A DNA stretch of 22,763 nt from the NCBI GenBank assembly GCA_000697055.1, contig JNDT01001983.1:1-22763 (forward strand). The letters run 5' to 3'. Below are positions 10,388 to 19,186 of this stretch, piece after piece. The DNA comes from Saksenaea vasiformis B4078 (lineage: Eukaryota > Mucoromycota > Mucoromycetes > Mucorales > Saksenaeaceae). The stretch's first letter is position 1; each line of letters begins with the position of its first letter. The notes under the pieces were generated by a model, which was not told where the DNA came from, ran no database searches, and saw only the letters and a list, made by a program, of their open reading frames with translations. A program made the position numbers and the translations under genes.

Positions 10388-11288
10388 TTATTTTTTGTAA
10401 GCGATAACCCTCAATCGAACATACATCAAAAACCACGCTCCATCCTCACGTTGACATGTGGGTCTCACGCTCTCTGTCACTTCTGCAATATAATTTTCAC
10501 GTTCTTCTTCTGTTTCCAAAGCTTCGAGGAAGTTGAAGCCAAAGGTACGGATCCAGCTGTCTACACCGTCCGTAATCTCTGTGATCCTAGGCACCAGACC
10601 AATCTCCTGGACTAGAAATCCATTTTCTTCGAGCAGTTCACGGTAGTGAGTGTCTGATGGAAAAAACCATGGGGAGACGGCCTTTTCGTCGATGCCTCTT
10701 TTGATTAACGCCTGTATAAGGGCAATGTGAAGTGCTGTAAAGAGTTGAAATTAAGCAAGATGGATTGTTTGTGCTACCTTACCTCCTAAGTTCATAAACC
10801 CACCGAATTCAGCAACTAAACGTCCGCCAGGTTTTAACACTTCTCGAATGTTTCGAATTGCTTTGACAGGCTCTGTGAGCCAATGCAGTGCTTTTTTTGG
10901 TTGTTTGTTGAGTTGATCCATGCTTTTATCATCTGCAATCCTTACTGGCATTTGACATTACAGCATCAAACAGGTTTTTCTTGGACTTGTGAAACCACTC
11001 TGCAAGGTGATAACCATTGACAGCATGATATTCTATATTTTTCACATCCGTGCTTGATTCTTTTGCATAAGAAATCATCTTTGCGCTTGCATCTATTCCG
11101 ACGACACGAGAACAAAGAGTTGCCAGCTTTTTTGTTAGCGCGCCATCCCCGCATCCAAAATCTAGCACTTGTTCTTCACTTTGGGGTTTCAACATATCAA
11201 CAACAAGTGATCCATATGTAGGCACAAACGATCCATGTGTTGTATAATCCGAGGGCGACCATAAATCTTTGCTATTCGGCGATGACAT
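10388..11288 (-). CDS. Class I SAM-dependent methyltransferase (Tam/BioC-like)
   Basis: It transfers a methyl group from S-adenosylmethionine to an unidentified substrate. Exons (minus): 11288-10946, 10890-10783, 10734-10388; introns of 55 and 48 nt with GTAAGG donors and matching phases; 265 aa. Motif I is VLDFGCGDGALTKKLA (about residues 42-57) and VVGIDAS forms the acidic end of strand 2. FDAVMSNATLHWL is the motif IV region typical of trans-aconitate methyltransferase-like and BioC-like proteins, and LKPGGRLVAEFGG is the usual post-I strand-turn. A C-terminal YVRLRVIAYKK closes the domain. No signal peptide or membrane segment is visible, so it is probably cytosolic. The fold is secure; the substrate cannot be read from the sequence, and the neighbours give no clue. 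Confidence 0.92.
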
Positions 11289-11365
11289 TGCTATACGACA
11301 AATATCATAGACTCGATCTGATGACCTTTATAGAGAGAACTGATGTACCCCCTGATGAGATTGTG

Positions 11366-11370
11366 ATTGG
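11366..11370 (-). promoter_or_regulatory. CCAAT box upstream of the methyltransferase gene
   Basis: CCAAT on the minus strand, 78 nt upstream of the start codon at 11288, about the same distance as the proximal box of RBM8A. Two more CCAAT strings on plus lie at 11440-11450. Confidence 0.35.
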
Positions 11371-12229
11371 CCCATCCAACCGATACATTGTTACTCACTT
11401 CATCATGTCAGTAATAGACCATAAACAACCATTTGTTAACCAATACCAATGAACGACATTGAAATGACTGATAATGGATCGATATGAACAAGCAATAACA
11501 CGCTAATGATCAAATGCGTCAGCCGTTTAGATAAGAACGTTTATCGGTTTGTGGGTTAAAGAAAGCGATAAGCATGACCTTTCATCATTGCCCGTCTGTT
11601 TCTCAACAGAGGGAAAGTTAGAAGTCTACATCCGATAAAAATCTAATACGCATTTCTGCTGTTTAAAACGGGTAAACACTTTTGAAACGTATCCAACAAA
11701 AGCGAGTACCCACATCTGTAATGTGAACTAAAAAAAAGGGTACAAAAAAAAATCTTCCCAACAAAATCCAGCCATGACCCTGGATCTGTGACAATATCTG
11801 CAAGAATAGTAGGATGGAATTTTCGAATACATCCACAAACAGTGTTACTTCCGTGGAATGCAGATAGAAACGTTCTTTCAGTAATATATTGTCATATATT
11901 TTTAGATGCGGATCATGATGGATTACGATCTGTATACCTCAAGGCGCTGAGCCAAGTACCAAGCATACGGGTCGTGACACAGAAAATGTGGAAGATCCTA
12001 TTTTTTTCAAGATACTTTGAGAAAATGGAGAAACACCAGCTACAACCCTTTGTACACGTTGACACGTCTTGTAAAGATATCAACATATCTTATCCTGTAC
12101 TACCATAAGAAAAAAGAAAATGGTTCCCTTCTCTGCAAATGCGTTTCAGCTGTTTTAATTATTCGGCGCATCGACCGAGAACCACTGTGATTGGTTCTAT
12201 ACGTTCGACAGCAGTAACCTAATTTAACC

Positions 12230-12252
12230 AGTATTCTTGACCAAAGAATACT
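12230..12252. repeat. Perfect 9-bp inverted repeat (hairpin)
   Basis: AGTATTCTT, loop GACCA, then AAGAATACT: a perfect 9-bp stem. No T-run follows closely, so a simple Pol III or bacterial-style terminator is unlikely. Function unknown. Confidence 0.65.
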
Positions 12253-12446
12253 TGCCTTGGCTCAAAATAACCGATAGCTATGGGAAGATGCATCTGGGCC
12301 CTCCTCCTTTTTTTTGGTTTTCTTTTTTTTTTTTTCAAGAAATCGCACGTAACACTACCCAGCGATAAGAGTGGAAATGCCGTAAAGTTCATACAAAAAG
12401 AAATTAATGTCTTGCAAGTTAAGGATGCGGAAAGAGACAGAAGAAG

Positions 12447-12954
12447 ATGACAATCAACCTTTGTTGCTTCATTTATTGCTGCGCCACGGTTAAACCTGGC
12501 TTTCCCGAGAAGCCGGAGCTTTTCCCGCCCCAGATGAAAGAAATCTCAGAGGCGAGACGTTTAACCGATAGCGTTTACCAAGGCCTCTCCTTGATAGAGA
12601 AAAATGATTGAAATAAACTTAGACATAGTTCTGACGATCAAAATTTCTGGCTTTCAACTATGCTATTGGATCCATCGCCGCTATAAGGTTCCGGGTGCGC
12701 TGTAGGTTCCTTGGTCATTTCTCGTTATCCGCTAGCGCACAAACCAGGTGGAAAACGGGTGCAGTTTGTATGCAATCAGATGACCTGTACAGCACTGTTC
12801 ACCGAGATCTAACTTCAAACAGTATGACGGATCAAGCAAGTCAAAAATATTTTGTTACCTGGATCATGTCTTACTACCCGATGACTTCTTTGAACGGGAC
12901 ACGCAGATAACAGCACAGAACAGTTTACCAATGACATGCGATGTTCTGGATTAG
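12447..12954 (+). pseudogene. Coding-like stretch, possible small gene or relic
   Basis: I do not recognise the product. From an ATG at 12447 one frame gives 54 residues ending in SVYQGLSLIEKND before TGA at 12609. The same frame continues in protein-like sequence (DDQNFWLSTMLLDPSPL) to TAA at 12684 and then to GTG CAG TTT at 12767. There a well-formed 55-nt intron could begin (GTATGC at 12768, CTAAC branch motif, CAG at 12822) and join in phase to an exon at 12823-12954 (LDHVLLPDDFFERDTQ) ending in TAG. Two in-frame stops that I cannot place in introns argue for decay, although missed splicing is possible. Confidence 0.3.
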
Positions 12955-13443
12955 GTGATGATGTACAATTTACCGGATATATACTAACATGTACTTGAAT
13001 GCTCGAGTATTCGACAAATGAAACTGCAAAACAAGAATGGGCATATATTGAAACGATTTCCTTTTGTATGTCAATACCGTTTCACGCTGATACCTTATTA
13101 TTGTGGATACTTTAATGATTTACTACGTTATTTTTGTTTAACGTTCGGGATGTTGGTGCGGTGTTATCATCTAAAAAAAAAGTCTGGGGGCTCGCACGGT
13201 TTAAGGTTAGATCACCGCCAGCGCAGGTTAGGTTAGACACCAAGAAATGCCATATAGTTGCACAGTCGTAAAATGTCATTCTATTACAGTGAGGAAATAG
13301 AGGGGGGCAAAATAAAAGAAAGTAAAAAAGAATAATAGCGCGCTGATCCCGAAATGCCATGACAACAAAGAAGGAGTAGGAAAAAAATATTTGTTGACCC
13401 GAACATTGTTCTCAGTTTTGTGTCTTACACCATTCCAAAAACA
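12955..13443. other. Intergenic, nothing recognised
   Basis: A/T-rich sequence with an A9 run near 13172. Short open frames on both strands show no family features. Confidence 0.4.
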
Positions 13444-13770
13444 CTAGAAATTGGCCGCCGGGTGTAGCGCATAAATTTCCTTTTCAAGCTCCTCTGTACT
13501 ACATGAACGACAAAGATTTTCATTACGACCATCATCAATACGACAGTTAGTCCCATCGCCTCCACTGGATAATTTATGCACCTTGCCGTCCATAGGAATG
13601 TTCTAAATCTTTTGATATAGCAGTAACATTTTCGACTCATTATCAGGCCTTAAAAACGATGAAAATTAGAAGCTCAGCCCGTGTCTTGGTACCCATCTTT
13701 GGATTTGTAAGCAAAAGCTCTTCAACCACGCGAACATTTGATAAAAGAAAAGAAACATGTAAAAAGTGAA
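13444..13770 (-). pseudogene. Possible two-exon small gene or coding relic
   Basis: Unrecognised product. On minus, exon 13770-13658 reads VEELLLTNPKMGTKTRAELL in its middle. A 55-nt candidate intron (13657-13603) has a weak GTTTTT donor, a CTGAT branch-like motif and a TTTAG acceptor, and joins in phase to an exon at 13602-13444 with CRIDDGRNENLCRSC and a TAG stop at 13446-13444. The composition is acidic and hydrophilic, unlike the random frames nearby. There is no convincing start codon. It lies 134 nt downstream of the zinc-finger gene on the same strand. Confidence 0.3.
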
Positions 13771-13903
13771 CTATTTAATGTATGGCATAAAAAGAAGAAC
13801 ATATGCTATATAGTGAAACAAAAAACAGAACAGTAGAGCAGCAGCGCATAGATGTTATATACATGAAAAAGAAAAAGAGAAAAACAAGGAATAAAACTTC
13901 AAT

Positions 13904-14860
13904 CTACTTCTTTCGTTTCTTAGAGAGTTCTCTTTCCGACACTAGGTTAGCGATCGAGGTTGCACACGGAGGAAGACTACCGGGTGCGGTACTGTCTGTT
14001 CGCAAATGGCGATTTAATGCGTCGTGTCTGGCAAAGGCTTTGTTGCAATATCTACACGGATATGGCTTGATTCCCAAATGGAGTTTAGCATGTCGATTTC
14101 GGTCGTGCTGACGTGCAAAGCGTTTTTCGCAATGATTACAGGCAAAAGGTCGTTCTGATGTATGAGTTCGTCGATGTGATTTTAGATTGTATGGTCGTGT
14201 AAATGTTTTTTGGCAGCCTGGATAGTCACATTGGAATGGTGTGTGAGGTCGTGATGAAGATGTCGAGGAAGAACCCTTGTTTGTACGTTTTGCGGGAGCC
14301 AGGTTGAGATTGAGGAGATTTGGGGCATAGGGTAGCTGATCCGCCGTCCTGCGACGTTTGACAATGATTGTAGCTGTATTTCGTTCGGGTTTCCTTGGGG
14401 GTGAGGGCGGTGCTGCATGTGTTTTAGGCGGTTCTTGTTCAGATACCGGCGCAGGTGTTATGACTTGATGATGGGCCGAGACGGGTGAAAGATTCGGCAT
14501 GAGAATCTGGTGTGTCTGGGTAGAGGCGGTTGTAAAAGGAAAAGATGGCTCGTTCATATAGGCTTGATGTTGTTGAAAATAGATCGGTGGATCTTGTGGT
14601 ATAGATGAAGGTGAACTATAAAACAGAAGGGGCTGTTGTTGTGGTGGTGGAAAGGTGACAGGGACATCGTCCACTTGATTAAATGGAGAGCTCATAGGCG
14701 AAAGAGATGGAGAGGAGCAATAGTAGGTGGTAAACTGTTGTTGTGGTGCGACGGTAAGTAGAGATTGATCAAGCGATTTTTGATGAAATTCTGTATACGA
14801 AGGAGCGTTCATTCCCATAAAAGAGATGAATGAAAGCGAATCGTTTATCGAGTATGCCAT
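13904..14860 (-). CDS. C2H2 zinc-finger transcription factor, Crz1/Azf1-like
   Basis: Predicted nuclear DNA-binding regulator. From the Met at 14860 the frame is 318 aa. The first 190 residues are low-complexity, rich in Ser, Pro and Gln, as in many fungal activation domains. A basic KRRR lies near residue 170. Three fingers follow: C-x4-C-x12-H-x3-H (about 211-233, [15 protein letters not shown]), C-x2-C-x12-H-x3-H (241-261, [15 protein letters not shown]), and a third with C-x2-C and one His (about 269-285, [15 protein letters not shown]) but no canonical fourth ligand. The linker THTSERPF and the RPYNLKSH and ARQHDRNRH helices resemble calcineurin-responsive Crz1-type factors. The C terminus KKRKK may add nuclear targeting. 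The start codon has a good context (AGAAATGG), but the sequence just before it looks like a splice acceptor, so an upstream exon is possible. Confidence 0.85.
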   Translation of the reverse strand: MAYSINDSLSFISFMGMNAPSYTEFHQKSLDQSLLTVAPQQQFTTYYCSSPSLSPMSSPFNQVDDVPVTFPPPQQQPLLFYSSPSSIPQDPPIYFQQHQAYMNEPSFPFTTASTQTHQILMPNLSPVSAHHQVITPAPVSEQEPPKTHAAPPSPPRKPERNTATIIVKRRRTADQLPYAPNLLNLNLAPAKRTNKGSSSTSSSRPHTPFQCDYPGCQKTFTRPYNLKSHRRTHTSERPFACNHCEKRFARQHDRNRHAKLHLGIKPYPCRYCNKAFARHDALNRHLRTDSTAPGSLPPCATSIANLVSERELSKKRKK

Positions 14861-15079
14861 TTCTGTATGTAAAAGAAAAGCGGGAGAAAGGGAGCACCTC
14901 TGGTCAGAATAAATCAAGCTTTTGTTTATAACGACATCTTTGTCACACTGGATACATTGTTACGCCACATCTTTTCACATGACTAGACCAAGCAAAAAAT
15001 AAAAAAATAGAACTTCAACAGTTTTTGATCCGCTGTTGGTCGCGCGAATTCAAAACATGCATGTTACACCGGCCCTCAC

Positions 15080-15170
15080 CCTTGTTTGCGTCACTATCAT
15101 CGCGCGACTTGAAATCTCCCAACCGCTGATCGGCATCCATTTCTATTGCCATATCCAGAGCACCGATCAT
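15080..15170 (-). other. Candidate upstream exon of the zinc-finger gene
   Basis: On minus, an ATG at 15170 opens 30 codons starting MIGALDMAIEMDADQRLGDF, up to a GTGAGG donor at 15079. Splicing to the CAG at 14863 would join in frame with the Met at 14860 and give a 349-aa protein. The implied intron is 217 nt, far longer than the others here, so this remains a hypothesis. It could also be a separate gene fragment. Confidence 0.35.
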
Positions 15171-16148
15171 GTGCTGCCTAAAATGGAAGCCCTTTCATTT
15201 GCTCTCATTTTCTAGAAGTATTCAAATTCGTCAATTCACCTCCTGTTTTTGTTTTATTGCCTGGGAAACCACACCCATTTTTTAAGTATCTCATTGTCCA
15301 TGGTTACATTGGAACAGGGGATGCTCAGCAACAATGTATACACACATTCATGCCATGCAACCCACATCTGGACTGTTCCCGGTGCAGACTGCCTAGCCCG
15401 GGGCGGTATTTTACCGATGCCGAATCAACATGCGCAGCATTCACATTAGTTTACTAATCCTCCCTCTCCCATCTAATCCATGAAGCAAGGTACATACATC
15501 TATCCGCATGACCCCTATGACGACAGTTGGTTTACTAATCAATGCCCGTCTATTTTTACTTTTGTCGTTTGCTGATATCTGTCAATTACTTTTTCCTCCT
15601 TCTTATTGCGCATTGATGCATACTGCGGAAAAGGTGACATTACGTTGTGCATGTGTTATCAAATGTTCTGTAATACGGCAGTTCCAGGATCAGTGAGAGC
15701 CGTGCTTATCGTCACCAAAGAACTTTGAAATGGTACGACCCGATAATATGAAATCAACTTCTTACGGGAGTTTGTGTTATTGACAATTATTCTGAATTCC
15801 CAATTCTGTTAATCCTAAACGTTGTCCCAGATCACCGATCGTTTGGCATTTTTTGGTAGTTCTTTGGGGGACACAAAAGTTTACTTTTAAGTCAAACATT
15901 GCTTGGCGTTGTTGGTAGTAAAGAAAATCCATGTTGTGCAGTTTATTTACATGTGTCGACCCGAATACGTTTTAGAGGAACGGAAAGAGAAAGAACAAGT
16001 ACATAGAAAAGGATAAACATGTAGCGGACCCCTTAACCGCAAGATGATAGCGTTTTCTCACACTTCTGTCGATCCTGGTATCCAAATTCTGGGAATAGTT
16101 TATTTTTATCTAGATGGTAGGACAATCTAAGCTCCATGCTCCATTTTT
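15171..16148. other. Intergenic, no confident gene
   Basis: Two overlapping plus frames are open at 15249-15457, and a plus frame from 15480 reads MKQGTYIYPHDPYDDSWFTN before a stop; neither belongs to a family I know. No splice pattern or repeat supports a gene. Confidence 0.4.
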
Positions 16149-17580
16149 TCATGTCCCGTACAACGCCAGCACAAGCGCTTGTACGTCAGCAACGATAGGA
16201 TTTTCCGCCCCAAAGCTATCAAAATTTCTCAGTGAGTTCCAACCTTTTTCCAGGGTAACGTCTGAAAGTGAAAGAATTCAATCGAACCATACCAAATGAA
16301 TAGCTATCGTGCATCCTCGCATGCGATTGGACGAAATTACCATGTGGGCGGAATATGACGATGAGTTTGATTTTAGCCTTAAGTTTTCCGTCTCGTTGTC
16401 TTTTTCGTTACGTTAAGAACGGATTGCGTGACCCACACGTTTTATCAAAGCGCAGGCACCGACACTGATGCCCGGTACATCGCCATGTTTTCTGATTCGT
16501 CAACGTAAACCTATTTTTTATGGTTAACAAACAATGCTGATTACTGAGATATCGGTTCCGTTTTGGCTTTCGCAAATAAAAAAGGACTATGTCTACATTG
16601 GCGTATGTAATATTGATCTTTTTACTTTGACATGTTTACAAATTTTTTTAAGCTAATTAATTCTGTTGTTCCATCATAAAAGCGTGGAACCCATTCTTTG
16701 TCACATCGGTCTAGTAGCCATACCATTGAAGTAAAAACTCAGCGTGTTGAATCTGCCAAACAGAAGGAATTCCGTTGCTTCGGATGCAAGCTTTGTACTA
16801 TCATTATGTCACGATAAGCACAGGAATCATTGTCATAGCAAAAGAGTTACACAACAATGTCCAATGGTCCAAGCCAACAGTTTGTGCCGCCGAATTGCGG
16901 GATCTAATATTCAATTTCGTCGCCGCTTCTCCTCACAGGATCTGGGCAGTTCGGCAAAGTCGGGAGATATTGCTGCCCGCTTTTCGCTTTATCTGTTTTG
17001 AATAGAGGCAGTAACGGGTAGAATTGGTTTAGAAGAGTTTCTGATTTGCACTCCAACCATTTGTCTAGCCGCTACGTGTAGGGGTAAAGCAAAGCAGTTT
17101 CGGCACGTGGAAAAAATTGGAACTAAAAAACCTAACGCGGAAAGGTCAGTGCCCTTGCGTCCGAAGTAAATGGAACCTGTTATGTCCCTGCATACAGTAA
17201 GTCAAATAAATTGCTCTATTTGTCTATATTTAGTTGTCACACAGCGAGAGATCGGTCAACCACCTCTAAGCTTATCGAGCGCTGGGGTATCTGTTCGGTC
17301 GGTGATTTCTAGAATCACAAAATCCAGTACGACATGACTCAAATCCAATAACATCTGAATCTTTGGCTTTTGGGGATGCGTTCCTACTAGCGTAAAGCCA
17401 CTCAAATCAGATTGTAGGGCGTGACAAAAACCAACCATAGCATCATCATGGAAAAAAAATGCCATTATTGTATTGCTTACGTAGCTGCCTGGCAAGAAGC
17501 AGTTGGAAATTTTTGTCATGCAGATTCATATTACGTCTTATGCGGTCAATAGCGAAATGCTGTGCATTTTTTATTCATGA
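16149..17580 (-). pseudogene. Decayed protein-coding region of unknown family
   Basis: Several long minus-strand frames follow each other in different phases, most without a start codon: 17576 to about 17465 (FAIDRIRRNMNLHDKNFQLL), 17519-17256 (PALDKLRGG end), 17201-16989 (70 codons, with IYFGRKGTDL), about 16990-16804 (VGLDHWTLLCNSFAMTM, one internal TGA) and 16277-16149 (FGAENPIVADVQALVLALYG). The breaks between them are stops or frame shifts without good splice sites. This looks like an inactivated gene or transposon-derived open frame, read right to left. Antisense open frames at 16744-17005 on plus are an alternative. I cannot name the family. Confidence 0.35.
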
Positions 17581-17943
17581 AAGCAATTTGCCCAAGGTCG
17601 ATGCAGGATGTATATGCGCTTTCCAATCAGACAACATAAATGATTGATTCTATGAGTGATCTTCTATTTCCTAATGGCTTCTTCTAATCCGAGGTCTGGC
17701 TGATGTGACACTTACTTGAACTAACTCTGTCCAATGAGGTAATTATGGGACGTGTGGGAATTCCTGAGAAGAACTTTGCAATTGTGCTTTCCGTAATTAC
17801 CCTCTTTTGCCGAGCATAATGCGATCTAAGATATAGAATCTCTTTAGCGCGTGAGCCATTAAGTACAGCACGCTATCCGCTAAAGGTCATCCAGCCTACG
17901 TGGGCCTACATTGATGATTGCAGAAGGCATGGGGATTCATTGC

Positions 17944-17973
17944 ACAACATATTTAAGAACAACATATTTAAGA
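17944..17973. repeat. 15-bp perfect tandem duplication
   Basis: Two head-to-tail copies of ACAACATATTTAAGA, with three further bases of a third copy. Probably a replication-slippage duplication. Confidence 0.8.
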
Positions 17974-18205
17974 ACAGAAGTAGCAATTCTGTAAAAGAAA
18001 ACTGTACGTAGCTCCACCGGTGCCATTTTTTTTTTACTATAATGAATTCTGTACAATCAAGGCGGTGTCTACTTTCTTAAAATGGCATTCATAAAATATT
18101 CATCTTACCCGTGCCTTTCCCAGGGGTGATAGTGTCGGGAGATAAGACTGATCGGCTATTCGTCAGGATGCAGAAAATAGCGCATCCGGTTGTCTACTAT
18201 AGCTT

Positions 18206-18280
18206 GTGCTGATAGCTCAGTTAGTTGAGAAATGACACGTTAATGATGAGTAAATCTGATTGGTTCTACCAGTAGTATGC
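18206..18280 (+). ncRNA. Degenerate tRNA-like A-box/B-box element
   Basis: TAGCTCAGTTAGTTGAGA at 18213 fits the tRNA A box (D arm), and GGTTCTACC at 18262 is a B-box-like match (consensus GGTTCRANNC). They are 49 nt apart, slightly more than in an ordinary intronless tRNA. The acceptor and T stems do not close well, so it is not a functional tRNA as read. It may be a tRNA pseudogene or the head of a SINE-like repeat. Confidence 0.3.
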
Positions 18281-18721
18281 TGAGTGTGCGCCTGTCCACG
18301 GACTTGATTTAGCAGCAGAGTCAAAGGCGCCCACAACAGGCCTTACATTGCCGTACAATTAATGAACTGTTGATATTCTTACTTTTACAGTCTTATACAA
18401 ATAGTGTGGTACTATTAAAGAAATGGAACTCATACAGACATGGTAACTTCAGCATACGGAGTGATAAGCATTTGACACAATATTGCATCTTACGATTTTT
18501 TTTCCCTACGCAGTCTTCGTAAATAGGCAATATATAACCGTCAGTATTAGCATGTCATACATCTATCACATTATCAGCAAATTGCAATATGTTTGTATAG
18601 ATTGATGTTTACACAAGTGTAGTTTCTCTCAGTCCATAATCGGTCTATTTGTCAGAGGCGTCTCGCAAGAAGTAAACAAAGACGTTATACTTTATTTTAA
18701 TGTTGGAATTTTATTTCTAGT

Positions 18722-18922
18722 GTGTTCGCCCTAATTTTTATCAAATCTGACCTGAATGAAGGCCAAGTAGAACATTCTACCGTGGAAAGTTTTTCTGGGG
18801 ATTTTCATGCTGGGCGGTACGGAGTTTTCGTTACGTATGTTAACCAACCAATGAGACTGTATATCAACAATGCACTGTTATACCAGGATGAAGTTTTCAG
18901 TGTAGGAACGGAAACAACCTGA
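18722..18922 (+). other. Unknown coding-like exon or relic
   Basis: After a TTTATTTCTAG that resembles a splice acceptor (ending about 18720), a plus frame is open for about 66 codons to TGA at 18922. It contains VESFSGDFHAGRYGVFVTYV and MRLYINNALLYQDEVF, which have ordinary protein composition. No start codon or partner exon was found upstream. It lies 265 nt before FZO1 but not in its transcript as modelled. Function unknown. Confidence 0.35.
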
Positions 18923-19090
18923 ATATATACATACTAGCTACCTTCAGTCATTTTCTCCTCTGATACTTTTTAAGACATGGGTGTGGGATTGATGCGCTTG
19001 GACCCTCATCAGACAAGCCGGGGCGTGACGTAGGAAATTAGATTTTTTTTTGTTTCAAGGTTTGGGTCCAAATTCTGGCCTGTTTCTTCC

Positions 19091-19173
19091 GTGAGTATTT
19101 CACGTAGCCATTTCAGTAAGTCATTCACTGACTTTTTTAATAAGAATCTTGTTAATTAATACTATTTATTTAG
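19091..19173 (+). other. Probable 5'-UTR intron of FZO1
   Basis: GTGAGT at 19091 and ATTTAG ending at 19173, with a TTAAT-rich branch region, bound 83 nt that end 13 nt before the FZO1 start codon. A CRE-like TGACGTA lies just upstream at 19026-19032. Both are motif-based inferences. Confidence 0.45.
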
Positions 19174-19186
19174 GCTCAAGAGAACC

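Larger units (their letters stand above)
11289..12446. other. Intergenic stretch right of the methyltransferase gene
   Basis: It contains the presumed methyltransferase promoter, then A/T-rich sequence with no recognised gene. A 106-codon frame on plus (11788-12108) lacks any known motif. A hairpin lies at 12230-12252 and a long pyrimidine tract at about 12300-12338, followed by CAAG. Confidence 0.5.
17581..18721. other. Intergenic, repeats only
   Basis: Apart from the 15-bp duplication and the tRNA-like element, I see no gene here. Confidence 0.4.

Noticed and set aside
11788..12108. 106-codon frame on plus
   Set aside because: No recognisable family and no supporting signals.
13196..13236. 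GGTTAGGTTAG-like string suggesting telomeric repeat
   Set aside because: Only two imperfect units and not the TTAGGG array expected in fungi.
14861..14917. In-frame extension of the zinc-finger protein to a Met at 14917
   Set aside because: The stretch ends in a polypyrimidine-CAG that looks like a splice acceptor, so it is more likely intron or UTR.
15249..15457. Two overlapping 66-codon frames on plus
   Set aside because: Both look partly protein-like, but they compete with each other and neither has homology I can name.
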